Shown piece after piece: positions 1 through 10,745 of a DNA stretch of 64,000 nucleotides. The notes under the pieces are model-generated. The model was not told the origin of the DNA, made no database searches, and saw only the letters and a list, made by a program, of their open reading frames with translations. Numbering within the stretch: the first letter of the stretch is position 1; each line of letters starts with the position of its first letter. The position numbers were made by a program, and so were the translations under genes. The stretch comes from Cristatella mucedo (Eukaryota; Bryozoa; Phylactolaemata; Cristatellidae), in NCBI GenBank assembly GCA_009760855.2, contig WPIO01000001.1, positions 5,012,501-5,076,500 on the forward strand. Direction: 5' to 3'.

Positions 1-198
1 AGTAAAAAAGGGTTTGCTGCTATTGAAGAAGGAAAATATAAAAAAGCGATTAATATTGAAAATCAAGCAAAGACTTATGCACCCAATCCAGAAGCAAGAA
101 ATTCTATTGCTGAACTTCAGAATACAGTTGCAGATTTTCTCAATGTTAATCTTTCTATTGGCATGAGACCTAAGAAAAAGCAAAAGTACAAGAAATAA
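1..198 (+). pseudogene. C-terminal remnant of an unknown protein of the fossil element
   Basis: An open frame enters from the window edge and ends near 198 with a lysine-rich tail (RPKKKQKYKK). The visible part is charged and predicted helical, with no recognisable domain. A basic C-terminus would suit a DNA-binding or virion core protein, but that is only a guess. It belongs to the AT-rich fossil region by composition and position. Confidence 0.3.
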
Positions 199-391
199 AA
201 GAAGTTGAAACATCTGTTCCACAAACTTGAAAATAAGCTATTCTTGAACTTACTAGAGGTAGAATGTCTAAAAAAATAGAGTCTATAAGAAATCTTGATG
301 AAAGTAAAGAACAATTATTTAAAGGTTATCTTTTAAATATTTTAGTGAATTACATTCTAAGAAGAAAAGAACAGATACTGAAGAGAGAATT

Positions 392-637
392 TTGGAGTAT
401 CTTAAACCAAAGTTTAAAGCAGAAGAGCAAGTTGGTCGAGGAGTAGAAGTAGTTCCATTAGTTGTAAGTAGTGAAAAAGAAGTTGTTGATAAGATTGATT
501 TATGGATTCGTGAACTTGCTGCTGGAAATAAAGGAATTGTAAGTTCTATTAGTGCTGCTGTTGATTATCTTGCTAAGTCTAGAAAAGCTCCAAAGTCTTA
601 TATTGCAAAGATAAACAATCTTTTATATAATAATTAG
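392..637 (+). pseudogene. Small unknown ORF remnant of the fossil element
   Basis: An 81-residue open frame with a helical, charged composition (for example EKEVVDKIDLWIRELAAG) and no domain I recognise. Its codon use and AT content match the neighbouring fossil parts, so it is read as one of the element's small proteins rather than a host gene. Confidence 0.3.
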
Positions 638-970
638 AAATGGGTGATTTATTGAAATTCAAAGTGTTAATACTATATTTAGGAGTGTTGAAAGTATTAG
701 AAAATCTAGTCAAGCAAGTAAAGAAGGATATGTATTTAATATAACTGGAAATACTAATACTATTAAAACTCATATTGACAAACCAATTTGATTAAGAAAT
801 AAAAAAAATATTTTTTTAAGAAGTTTGTTGGAACTAACTCTATTAGAAATGTTAAAGATATTAATAATACTTTTGTTTATAGAGTTTCTAGTAGATCAGA
901 ACAAACAATAACAATAAGACCTGGAATTTATTCTGCAATCTCAGATGATGTAAATATTGGTATTGTAGAT

Positions 971-1366
971 ATGATTAATAATTCTATTACTCAATCAGGT
1001 TCAACTACAGATAAATTTGAACTAGGTTTTGATACTGCTACTTCTAATTCTTGGATTAAAATGCCTGTTGGTTGGACATTTCTTGTTAATAAATCTAGTA
1101 TTTCTAGTATATTTGGTTTTACTGGTTCTGCTTATACAACTGATCCAAACTTTTCAACAATGTATCCTAGTATTACAGATAAAGTAGTTTGTACACCTAA
1201 TGTTAAGTTTACTTCTGAAAATGAAGTTATTGTTTCTGATCTAAATCTTATACTTGTAAATTGTAATATGGTTGCCAGTGGAACAAGTTTTATAAATGGA
1301 AGAGAAACGCAAGTATTAAAAATGTTTTGCTTACAATTTCTATCCATGGGAACAAATGGTACTTGA
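971..1366 (+). pseudogene. Structural-protein-like remnant of the fossil element
   Basis: A 131-residue frame rich in Ser, Thr, Asn, aromatic and beta-prone residues, as in virion surface or minor capsid proteins. Just beyond it, at about 1400-1490, another stretch reads ITVTDQNLNLLDF, which resembles a strand-rich motif I associate with Polinton-type minor capsid proteins; that association is from memory and unverified. It precedes the capsid-like segments at 2260 and 3422 on the same strand, the sort of clustering expected for virion genes. Confidence 0.35.
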
Positions 1367-1664
1367 ACCAAATACTATTGAATACCACAATATTACTAGT
1401 GATTCTATTTCTGATATAATCATTACTGTAACTGATCAGAATTTAAATTTATTAGATTTTAGTTTTAAACAAATTAGTTATTCTAGAAATTCTTAAAGTT
1501 TAATACAAGAAAATGTCTATAAGATTAACTGGAACAAGCAGTTCAGAATAAAAAACATTAGTTCCTCCAATTATACTTGGATCTGATTCAGGCTAAAATA
1601 AAACTGATTTAAGTAGAGTTTACTTATACTAATAAAACAATATCAAATGTTACTACTAGTGTAG

Positions 1665-2081
1665 ATGATATGCTTTGGTATAAACCAAACCTTACAAGTG
1701 TATAAGATTTTTCGATATCAATTCCACAAGGGTATTATGATAACAGTAAGATTGTTAAATGCTCTTAATACTGGTTTAGCTAAAAATAATGCTTTTTATA
1801 ATTCTAACGCTAGAAATAGTAGTGGAACAAAATTTAGTGTTGATACAGATGAAAAAATTATAATGCAAGTAACACCAGATTATGTTGTTTTACTTGGAAG
1901 TAGTGCTTCTGGATTTGTATGTTCAATTAGAGATACATTAGGTTTTAACTCAAATCAACAAGGATCATTTGATGCTGCAGATGTTGGTAGAACGCCATAT
2001 GAAGCAACAGAAAAGCTATGTATCTCAGTGGAATTTATAAAGCACGGAATAAAATTATATTACCAGATAATACAGGAATAA
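1665..2081 (+). pseudogene. Second structural-like remnant of the fossil element
   Basis: A 138-residue frame with beta-rich composition (for example IIMQVTPDYVVLLGSSASGF). No domain is recognised. It lies between the minor-capsid-like remnant and the capsid-like segment and shares their AT-rich codon use. Virion protein is the most likely role by context only. Confidence 0.3.
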
Positions 2082-2259
2082 GATGGATTAGTGTAGATTG
2101 TGATTTAGTTGATCCATTTAAGAATTATATACAAAGAAGAAAAGGATATTTAGAGCAATCTTCATTTTTATATATTATTGATATTGATTAATAGTAAAAT
2201 ATGTAGGAATATTTAGTATTGCACTTCCTGTATCACGAATTTCGGGATTCTGTGCTGAC

Positions 2260-2453
2260 ATGAATACAATTCTTCATGATATTCCTTTTACACTTGAAAT
2301 GACTCGTGTTGGTGGAATGGATTATGATGCTATTATGACAGGTGCTACAGGTCTTATTGCAAATCAAGCTAATGTTATATCTTCTAGAGGCACTGTTCTA
2401 ACTAATGGAGATTGTGTTTGGACTGGTTTCAAAATTGCAATGTCAAAAATGAG
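2260..2453 (+). pseudogene. Capsid-like segment, left of the LINE insertion (fossil)
   Basis: About 65 residues of virus-like coding sequence end where the LINE tail begins at 2454. The segment includes IPFTLEMTRVGGMDYDAIM, a pattern I associate from memory with major-capsid-like proteins of Polinton/adintovirus-type elements in invertebrate genomes. The right-hand neighbour at 3422 has similar character. The LINE insertion shows that this locus was already inert or not needed when LA was active. Confidence 0.4.
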
Positions 2454-3421
2454 ATTAATAATAATAATTAATAGTAATAATTCACTTGATAAAGCGCCCT
2501 CAGAGAACTTAATCTCTCTCTAGGCGCTTTACATTTGCTGTAAAGGGAAATGCAATTGAATGGTAAGTAAAATCATGCTTGAAAAACAAACGAAATGAAT
2601 AATATGGTTAGGGGTAACATGCACAGGGTCAGCATGCAAATGTGGTTAGTGGCAGCATGCACAGTGTCAGCATGCATAAGCACATCAAGGACGAATCACA
2701 GGGACCCACCAAATGCTGTCCTAAATAGCTGTGTTTTAGGTTCCTTTTAAATGTGGTCAGGTCAGGGGATGTTCTGACGCAGGTCGGGAGGCAGTTCCAG
2801 GCTTTGGGAGCATATGAACTAAATGCACGGTCTCCAAAGGATTTGAGGTTTGTGCGAGGTATTGGTAGACTGTTGGATTCCGAAAAGCGGGTGGTACGAT
2901 GCTTGGCCTGATGGGGTAGTATATCTGAAAGATAGGCTGGAGCCATAGAATGAAGGGACCTAAAAGTGAGCGACAAAACCTTGAAGTCAATCCGTTGCTT
3001 GACTGGTAGCCAGTGCAGGTCGGCGAGAAGTGGAGTAACGTGGCAACTGCGACGCTCACGACAGACAAGCCTAGCTGCAGAGTTTTGCACCAGCCGTAAG
3101 CACCTGATCGCACATGCTGGTAGGCCAGTAAGCAGTGAGTTGCAGAAGTCGAGACGGGATGTCACGAATGCATGGACCAACTTAGATGTGGTATCTTTAT
3201 CTAAACAAGCCCGAATTTTAGCAATGTCATGAAGCTGAAAATAGGCGGATTTGACTGTGGAGCTGATATGGTCGTCTAACGAGAGGTCGCTTTGGAATAT
3301 GACACCTAGATTTCGAGCTGATTCAACTGGAGATATGCTGGCAGAGCCAATTTTGAGAGTCAGCCTGTCCAATCTCTGGATCACACTGGGGTTGCCCATA
3401 ACTAGTAAGTTAGTTTTAATA
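2454..3421 (-). mobile_element. LINE family LA copy 1, 5'-truncated, inserted in the virus fossil
   Basis: Read on the minus strand, this copy runs from ATGGGCAACCCC through the C-terminal half of a CR1/L2-type reverse transcriptase ORF (frame 2629-3399; motifs such as TSRLDFCNSLL, NSAARLVCRERRS and LHWLPVKQRIDFKVLSL), then a 3' UTR, the LA hairpin (arms at about 2494-2530) and a short (ATT)n tail at 2454-2484. It starts about 3421, where virus-like sequence resumes. 5' truncation is usual for target-primed reverse transcription. The RT frame is open over 256 residues, so this is one of the younger LA copies. No clear target-site duplication was found. Confidence 0.9.
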
Positions 3422-4168
3422 GTGCCATGTATAACTCATAAAGAAAGTGCTCAAAGATCACTTGCTGATATCTCAGGTAAAAGATCAAAGAAAATAAGAC
3501 TTAACTACAGAGTTAGACGTTATGAAAATATTAACATAAATAGCCTCAATCAAGGTACTAGATTTACTAAAACTCTATCAGTTCAAAATACAATTGATAA
3601 AGTTAGATGGTTATTTGTTGCAGCTCAAAACTATAATACATACAATGATTATACTGGTAATCCTTGCACTTGCAATCACTGTGATATTAAAAATGTTACT
3701 GTGCTTGCTAATGGATCTAAACAATATCCTGCTGTTCCAAGAGCTAGTGCACCAAAACTTGGAAAATGTACTCCTGAATACATGGATTTCACGACATTTA
3801 GAAAACAATATCTTGGACTTAATGAAGTTACTGAACCAGTTGGTGTTACTTATCCTGAGTGGTTGTCTTTTTATCCCATTCATGTTATTGATTTGCAATA
3901 CAATGATGAGCCTCTTAGAGTAACATCAAGATTGGACGTAACTGTTGAATTCAATACGACTCTTCCTGATGCAACTAATACAGTTCTAATTCATTATTTG
4001 ACTATTTGTGAGAATAGTGCGGAACTAACATCTAATGGTAATGGAGCTAACTTTAGTTGTAGTAAAGGAACGTTTGTTTATGATATTTTTAATAAAATTA
4101 TAATGTCTGAATATAATGCAAAAAAACAAATTTTATTCAAGGTTCAGATGAGTAGAAAAGAGCTATGA
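3422..4168 (+). pseudogene. Major-capsid-like segment, right of the LINE insertion (fossil)
   Basis: After the LINE ends, virus-like coding continues for about 245 residues to 4168. It is rich in beta-prone and Asn/Thr residues (for example VRWLFVAAQNYNTYNDYTG and WLSFYPIHVIDLQYNDEPL). The pattern, an aromatic-rich strand followed by a (P/H)-x-I-V-I-D strand and a late beta-rich half, resembles double-jelly-roll capsid proteins of Polinton/adintovirus-type elements as I know them. A structure-based or profile search of this segment would be decisive. The fossil is treated as inert. Confidence 0.42.
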
Positions 4169-4316
4169 CATTAAATATTGGTGGATCAGAAGTACATTCT
4201 GTTCTTGGTAATGATATGGCTTTTGGAACACAAATAGATTGTGATATAGAACTAATGCGAATAGAAAACTAAAAAAATATAATGCTAATAACTCTACTAT
4301 GAGATTTCCGTAAAAG

Positions 4317-4868
4317 TTGTTTGGAAAGGTATTTGAATCAATCGCTGCTAAATTTCTAGAAATGAAACTTAGGAGAAAGATTGAAAATGTTAATGAGTGC
4401 TTTACGAGTGATGGAGTTTACAGGTATTCTCCAGACGGAATTATAGATGAAGATACACTAATTGAGATAAAGTGTTTATGGTCTAGGAGTATTGCTGAAG
4501 TTTTCATACCAAAACAGTATCTTGCTCAGTGCTTATTAGGACTTCAGGTACTAAAATTAAGTAGATGCTTTTATTCAGAGTTTGAAATCTTTGTTAAAGG
4601 ATTAAATTGTGATGAAAAACCTCTTGATTATATAGCGGCTGGAACTTTAAGGAAACCAACAGATTATGTTTTTGATATGCCAATAAGACAACCGCTATGT
4701 ATGTTTTTGCTTAAAGATGAGAAGTGCTATGATTTTGAATTTGATATAATTTCTGATTACGTTCGTTTTTCAAATAAAAAGAGTTTTGCTTATGATATAA
4801 AATATTATATAAAAAAGTACAAATGCAAGTCGTATAGGAAGAAGATTATGGTAGATTTGCAAGAATAG
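4317..4868 (+). pseudogene. YqaJ/lambda-exonuclease-type nuclease remnant (fossil)
   Basis: A frame of about 180 residues has the hallmark of the YqaJ viral recombinase family of PD-(D/E)xK nucleases: SPDGIIDEDTLIEIKCLWS, in which the Asp of SPDG and the ExK of IEIK are the metal-binding core, followed by a helical stretch with QYLAQCLLGLQ, the usual glutamine-bearing helix. In DNA viruses these enzymes resect DNA ends for recombination or genome processing. It sits between the capsid-like and fibre-like parts. The length is somewhat short for the family. The call rests on motif reading only. Confidence 0.6.
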
Positions 4869-4925
4869 TACCAATTGTTAGAGAAGTTCTAGATAGAAGT
4901 AAAATATTGATCAATGAATACATAG

Positions 4926-5213
4926 ATGTCTGCAAAGTTTAATTCAGCTGATTATGTTTCTAAAATTAATGGATATATTATATCAGACCTTAATGGAAAC
5001 GGAAACAGAATTATAAATTTATCTGATCCTATTATTGATGGTGATGCTGTAACAAAATCTTATGCAGATGCAAACTTTGTTGTTAATTCAGGAGCATCAC
5101 TTAATCTTGCTGGTAAGCCCATTATAAGTCTTGGATCGGGTGTTAATCCTAGTGATGGAGTTAATGTTAGTCAAATAAATAATTATGTTAAAAAACAGGT
5201 ATTACAATGCTAG
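4926..5213 (+). pseudogene. Fibre/tail-like repeat protein remnant (fossil)
   Basis: The 95-residue frame holds two copies of a repeat of the form N-x-(I/L)-x-N-L-x-D/G-P-x-x-x-x-D-A/G-V-x-x-S/Y, seen as IINLSDPIIDGDAVTKSYAD and again near ISLGSGVNPSDGVNVSQ. A third repeat-like stretch is visible at about 5360-5450 (INMGGNSITNVADLVNPSDN). Such repeats are common in shaft or fibre proteins of phages and Polinton-like viruses, where they form trimeric beta-structured stalks. This fits a surface fibre of the fossil element. Confidence 0.5.
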
Positions 5214-5595
5214 GAGATTTAAACATGAATAGTTAGGCTATAACATCTACCTAATGGAATTCAGGTAATGGTAATCCAGTTGTATTAAATGATGATTATT
5301 GCGCTACGTACGGTGGAATGAAACGCGGTGTATTATTGAAAGCATTTCCTTCAACAACAAACATAAATATGGGTGGAAATTCAATAACAAATGTTGCAGA
5401 TCTTGTTAATCCTAGTGATAATGCAACGTAGAATTATGTAGGTAAAACAGTTAAAAAAATAACAGAAGTAATATATATCTCAATGAATCCTAAAGCGTTG
5501 AATTCAATACTAATTCTATCAACATCTTATTCATGGACAAATAAAACATCTTCACCTATAACGATATTAAGTGTTATGGTTGTTGGAGCATCTAA

Positions 5596-5787
5596 TTGTG
5601 TATTTCTAGACCTAGCAGTGATATTGCTGTTGTATCTGGTGATGTAAGAGCTGTAAATACTTCTCCAAGTGGAGGTGCTGACATAAAGTGTTATGCTTAT
5701 TTTACTACATTACCAACAGATTATTACTTCATTGAAAATCTTGGAAATTTAAAGGTAAACCTCTTGGTCAGTTATGTATCCTCCTGA
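5596..5787 (+). pseudogene. Possible head-domain remnant of the fibre-like protein (fossil)
   Basis: A 63-residue frame downstream of the fibre-like repeats, beta-rich (for example DIAVVSGDVRAVNTSPSGG) and on the same strand. Position right after a stalk-like protein suggests a distal fibre domain, but there is no motif to support this. Confidence 0.22.
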
Positions 5788-5839
5788 GAAATATAAATGA
5801 ACTATTAACATATGAACTCTTTTAACTTAGTTGCTTTAC

Positions 5840-6212
5840 GTTTACCTTTAACTAGTAGGAATAGTTTTGAAATAGCACAAATAGGCTTTATGGTCTAAAC
5901 AATGGTGTAAACATGAAGTAGAGCAACATCTTTTTTTTAAATGTTTCTTAACTAATGAACATTCTTTAGTTGGTCTCTCTTTTTTGAATGAATTAGAATT
6001 TATGTTACAATATAAAAAAATATACTTGTATTATTACGTAAAAGACTAGAATCAAATTCAGTTTCTTTCATGTCTAGATCACAGATATCACAACGTATTT
6101 CATATTTCTGTTTTGGTCTCTTTATTTTTGGTGGTTTACAATAAGAATGACCTGATTCAAGGTATTCAATTTCACTAAATGTATTTAAAAATATGACACA
6201 CAATATTTCCAT
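5840..6212 (-). pseudogene. Minus-strand Cys-rich small protein remnant of the fossil
   Basis: On the minus strand, a frame from 6212 reads a short hydrophobic start and then IRCDICDLDMKETEF, with a CxxC pair; more Cys/His-rich coding-like sequence follows toward 5840 (CCSTSCLHHC). This suggests a small zinc-binding protein encoded opposite to the virion genes, just upstream of the integrase. No family is recognised. Confidence 0.3.
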
Positions 6213-6241
6213 TCTCTATAGAATGTCAATTTTAGCTCGAA

Positions 6242-6769
6242 ATGAAAGTAAAAAAAGAAGGTCAATTAAATCCTAACTCAGATATAAGTCAAGTATTCAA
6301 ACCAAGACCTAAGGATATTCCACAAAGTTTCTTTAATATTGTTGAACCTAATGAAAATCATCAAGCAGACATTTTGTATATGTCAAATAATTCCGAATAT
6401 AAATATGCTTCGAGTGTTATTGATGTTGCTAGTAGATATACAGATTCAAGACCACTTAAGACAAATTCTTCTAAAGAAGTAACACAAGCAATAATAGATA
6501 TTTACAGTAAAGGTCCTTTGAAATGTCCAAAGAAGATAACAGTAGATCCAGGATTAGAGTTTACAGGAGAGTTTTCTAAAGAAATGAAAAGACATGAAAC
6601 ACGTGTTATAGAAGGTACTAGTAAAAAGAGTGTTGCATTAGTTGAAAGAATAAATAGAACAGTAGCTGAGAGAGCATTTATTGCACAATATGAAAAAGAA
6701 ATAGAAAGTATTAATAAAAGAGAATATACTAAAAACAGAGAGTGGATTTATAATTTACCAAAGATTTAA
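6242..6769 (+). pseudogene. rve-type (DDE) integrase core remnant (fossil)
   Basis: The frame has the ribonuclease-H-fold integrase pattern: a first acidic position in ENHQADILYM, a second in KITVDPGLEFTGEF and a third in SVALVERINRTVAERAF. Between them is DVASRYTDSRPLKTNSSKEV, the usual strand 2-4 region. Retroviral-type integrases of this class are carried by Polintons/Mavericks and adintoviruses and insert the element's DNA. It lies at the right side of the fossil. The absence of a neighbouring reverse transcriptase or gag-like ORF argues for a Polinton-type source rather than an LTR element. Confidence 0.65.
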
Positions 6770-6886
6770 TGATTATCTAAATAATAGTATTACAAAAGCA
6801 ACTGGTGAAAAACCTGCTAAAGCAATAAAAAATAAATAGTAAAACTAAAGAAACCAAAATACCTTAGAAAAGCAGAAGAGGAAAAG

Positions 6887-7096
6887 TTGTTAAAACTTGG
6901 AACAACTGTTAGATATTTATTAGAGCCAGGTGAAGGAGAAGATGAAAAGAGAAGAAGAGCTACAGACCCGATATGGAGTTTAACTAAACATACTATTGTT
7001 AGAATAATGGTATTGCAAGAGCAACAGTCACGATATTTCATTAATGACGTTAAAAGGAGCTTCGTAAGAGAGGAGTTACAAGTGATTAAGATTTAG
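6887..7096 (+). pseudogene. Integrase C-terminal domain-like remnant (fossil)
   Basis: A 69-residue frame reads LGTTVRYLLEPGEGEDEKRR and then ATDPIWSLTKHTIVRI. This resembles the small SH3-like or chromodomain-like C-terminal segment that follows the catalytic core in Polinton-type integrases, where a VRY/VRL strand and an xDPxWS turn are common. It sits just downstream of the integrase core, as expected. It is part of the inert fossil. Confidence 0.5.
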
Positions 7097-7129
7097 ATTC
7101 ACCTGTATTTTCTAATCAATCAACTAGTA

Positions 7130-7790
7130 TTTCTTTGAATTCTTATTTAGTTATTTTGTCGACGTATAAAGCATCTACTATCTTTGAAACCAAGTTAAGA
7201 TTTGCTTGAAGGGTAGATCTTTTTCTTCTGTCAATTTGTGATATTGTACTTTCAACTGATATTAACATTGCTGCTAGTCCACCTAAAAAAGTTACTACAT
7301 GTGACAGTTCTTCATATTGTTGAACACAGGTGCTTGTTATAGTAATTGCAAGAGTTAATAATACTTATAAATTGAAAACAATATCTAATACGTAATAATT
7401 TAGCTAAACAATTTCTGACTCTCTAGTTTTCTAAAAGTATTTTGTTATATTTATCCTTTGCATATTTACTTCTTAGATCTAGCATGATTGTACTATATTA
7501 ATAATCTTCGTTTTTCAAACAAATCCTGGATAAAAATTTTCTTCCTAATCCGGTCAATCCATGTAATTAATAAAAATTGAAGTAACATCATAAGTACAGT
7601 CATTAAGATAAGAAATAAATTCTTTAACATCTTATGTTTTTGGATGTCTTGGTTTTAATCCTCTAGATTTTTTAGCTGCTGCTGTTTTCAGTCTACTAAT
7701 ATAATCTTTATACTTTTCTCCAGTTTGTCTACTAAATTTTTCATTTTTCATTTCCATACGAAGTACACAAATGTTTACAATGTGTTAAAA
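7130..7790 (-). pseudogene. Minus-strand small ORF remnants at the right end of the fossil
   Basis: Two short minus-strand frames are visible. One at about 7160-7290 reads GGLAAMLISVESTISQIDRR, a helical segment. One at about 7640-7765 begins MEMKNEKFSRQTGEKYKDYI and continues with a basic KTAAAKKSRGLKPRHPKT tail, as in a core or DNA-binding protein. Both share the fossil's AT-rich codon use. No family is recognised. Confidence 0.3.
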
Positions 7791-7873
7791 TTATTTTACT
7801 ATTATATAGTCGTATCAACTTAAAACAACTCCAAGTAGTATGTAAATGAATGGAATGGAGAATAGGATCTCGA

Positions 7874-7973
7874 GAATGACGGCAGCCATTAAATAAATCG
7901 GACGACGAGAAACGATCGAGCGTAAGCGAGATTGTTGATCGGAGTACGGTTTATTTAATTCATGACGTCATTC
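7874..7973. repeat. 100-bp imperfect palindrome (possible MITE or element end)
   Basis: The outer arms GAATGACG...ATTAAATAAA (7874-7896) and the reverse complement of 7951-7973 match at 8 + 10 bases around a 6-base mismatch. An inner pair CGATC/GATCG extends the fold. The centre holds GAGCGTAAGCGAG. It lies at the border between the AT-rich fossil and more typical host DNA. It could be a small hairpin transposon or a remnant of an element end. Confidence 0.6.
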
Positions 7974-8177
7974 GAATGAGCCCTAGGCTCCAGTTCTTCT
8001 ATCAGATTTGTTTACTTAACTGTCCACGATTCAGTGCACGTTACAAACCAGGCCTCTTAATAAAGATGGCCCTGAGTGTCTTTGTACTTACTTTTGCGTG
8101 CTTGCCTGAGATTAATACCTTGCATGTAATGCATCAAACAATATTTTTTCTTCTTGTTTATCGATTTGTAACGCACC

Positions 8178-8391
8178 TGGACAAACACAAACGCACACTC
8201 ACGCACACGCGCACTCACGCACACACGCGAACTCACGCACACACACACACACACTCACGCACACACACACACACACACACACACTCACGCACGCACACAC
8301 ACACACACACGCTCACGCGCTCACGCGCACACGCGCGCGCACGCACGCAGTTGCACGCACGCAGTCACACACACACACACACACATACACA

Positions 8392-8460
<69 letters not shown>

Positions 8461-8492
8461 ACACACATACACACACACATACACACACATAT
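8178..8492. repeat. Compound (AC)n / (ACGC)-rich microsatellite
   Basis: About 315 bases of CA repeats with interspersed CACG and CATA variants. The long open frames on both strands here (His/Thr on plus, Cys/Val on minus) are repeat artefacts. Confidence 0.97.
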
Positions 8493-9724
8493 ATACAATT
8501 TTAGGTTCTCTTATGGGCTCTACAAACGATTTATTAAATATTATTCCTAAAATTGTTGTTATTTAATATAGTTCTTTCAGATTAGTTGACCACCTTTTTT
8601 AAATAGGCGTGGTGCTGTAGCAGAAAAATAGGCGTCCTAGTGCCGTAGTGCCGATGACCACTTACAGAAATCTCCTGAAATAGGCTGGGCAAGCAATTCT
8701 TAATTAGCTGATATAGCACACACACTGTGTAGGAAGGTTTCAGGAATAATCGTGAACCACCGCGACCCACTTCTAGTCATGTGTATCCAAAATAAGCTTT
8801 GCTACGCTGCCGTCTCAATTCAATCTTCGAAATTCAACCATGTGTCATTTTCAAAATCGCTGTGCTAGCCTAAGGTTTTGGTTTCGTCTGATAGACACAT
8901 TAGTGATTCTGGTCCACGCAGAAACAGTTTGAGCGCTTGTTGCAGCTACAAACAAAAATTAGCAAGTTATTTCCCCTTCTCCCTTTTTTTGGCACTCACC
9001 GTTACTTTGCTGTACCTGTAGGGTTCTTACTATGAATAGATCACCAAAAACTCTAATACCACAGTGAAGTTGCCATGAGCTCCAGTTAGAGTTGCACGTC
9101 ACGTGCGAAAGTTGCAAACACGATCTCACGCGAAAACGATAAGTCTGAGTGGCAGACGCTAACCGTGATGCTCTATGATGGGATTCAGTAAAATCAGACT
9201 TCTTTTAAGTCCCGAGCTGACAAGCAAAATAACTAATTAATGGAATAGCAATCATGGCTTATCATAGGGGCAATGTGTGTTTCGGAACATAACGGAAAGT
9301 TTCACGCAATTTCTCAGATACGCCTTTTTCTCATGGCCTCCACAATCCTTGCTGATTCATTAACCCGGAATTTTTAAACTGAAATTCATCTGCCACCAGT
9401 CAAAGCTCCGGGAAACCTCGCATGTGGTTCCATACTCTAGACATGGTGTTCCGGGATTTAGCAGAAGGTTTTACGCAATTTTGCTGTGATACGGGTTCCC
9501 CTTGTAAAACAGTGTTTTGCACACTCGTGCATTCTTCTTTAAACTAAAGTCGCCTCATTTGTGAATGGCCATCGTGGGTAGTTTGGTATAGCACAATATA
9601 ATTGGTAAGGCAGCGTTTGCTCCCAGCAAACCTTACCAGCACATCTAATTGTTTTCAAACCCTATACACATTGTAACGCAAGCGTGATGTTTAATCTTCT
9701 TTGAAAAACCAGCAATGTCATATT

Positions 9725-9760
<36 letters not shown>

Positions 9761-10371
9761 ATACAATGCGTATATAGAATTTAGGAAAACGCCGTCTCAA
9801 GTGAGCACCAGTATTGAAATAATTAATGTGACATTGATGACACCAAGAAGAGACGAATCGCCCGCGGACTGCGCCTGAGCAAAGCACCGGTAGGACCGTC
9901 ACATTTTGCCAATGCTTGTTAATAACAAGTTTATGTAAGTTTCTTTTGATTAGCAAATTCCTGTGTGCGAATACATGCATAGTAAAGGCAAATCACTTTC
10001 TTGATGGGAATTTATGTTACCGTAGTCTCCTTCTTGCATACACGTATGTATAAATGAAATAGCATCCGAGCAATTGAAATTTATTCATTGAACGATTAGC
10101 ATGATAGGATCGTAACGTTTTCTCCTTAAATTAACAGAAAATATATGTGGATGCAATCCTGTGTAGAAACTGATAATAGTTGGCATATAATAACCAAGAG
10201 GTGCAATCCACTAGCGTAGCCGAGTTTTATATATTGCGTAACAGCATCAAAACATCTTATTGCATTTCGGTAATCGGATAAATATAAGCTAGTAAGCTTA
10301 ACAATAAGTATGTTCAACGTTAACGTCGTTTAATGTTCCATTTTTTGGGGTGATACATTTAGGGTATGTAT
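8493..10371. other. Non-coding stretch with one (TA)n microsatellite
   Basis: No supported gene, domain or known repeat was seen. A (TA)n run occupies about 9721-9761. ORFs here are short and without codon structure. Confidence 0.6.
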
Positions 10372-10745
10372 CTCTGTAACTCCGCAAAGCCTCAAATACC
10401 GTGTTGGTGTTACGCAGGAGAATTTTTTATTGCGCACTCACAGCCAAAGCGGCTTTCGGTACGCATTCGGTAGCCAACAGACTTCATCTCACGCAGCAAA
10501 AAAAAAGTGAGAAGCGATGCTGAGTCATGAGAGCAGTTGAGGTAGTTAGTAACATGGAAGTTGCAGCTCAGGACGGCTGGAAAGGACGTGTCACAGTCGG
10601 CAGCAGTAGAGTAGCTGTCGTTGCATAAGAGTCGTGAAGGTGGGCTCCGCAGTCTCGGGTATTCAAATGCTGGCCAAGTATACGAAATAATTAGCCAAAA
10701 GGAGACTTCAGTCACGCATAAGCCCATTAGTGGAGGGAAGGTTCA
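10372..10745 (-). mobile_element. LINE family LB 3' fragment
   Basis: The plus strand begins with the reverse complement of the LB terminus (TGTATCTCTGTAACTCCGC) and continues through the C-terminal region shared with the copies at 12.5 kb and 24.5 kb (translated: LNCSHDSASLLTFFLLREMK, SVGYRMRTESRFGCE). The fragment stops about 10745, so it is strongly 5'-truncated. Confidence 0.85.

Larger units (their letters stand above)
1..7790 (+). mobile_element. Fossil DNA-virus-like element (Polinton/adintovirus type), broken, right part only
   Basis: A stretch much richer in A+T than the rest of the window carries, mostly on the plus strand, remnants that fit an integrated double-stranded DNA virus or Polinton-like element: capsid-like segments, a YqaJ-type nuclease, a fibre-like repeat protein and an rve-type integrase, plus short minus-strand remnants near its right end. 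The left end lies outside the window. The right edge is taken where the AT-rich coding-like sequence ends, near a palindrome at 7874. No long terminal inverted repeat can be seen because only one side is present. The element is broken, with probably more than ten breaks, and a LINE of family LA sits inside it, so it is old. The integrase and nuclease calls are fairly firm; the capsid call and family name are inference. Confidence 0.62.

Noticed and set aside
2757-3232. Overlapping ORFs on both strands inside LA copy 1
   Set aside because: Shadows of the LA RT frame; the same shadows recur in other LA copies.
7976-8566. A 196-codon His/Thr-rich ORF and Cys/Val-rich ORFs on the other strand
   Set aside because: They are translations of the (AC)n microsatellite.
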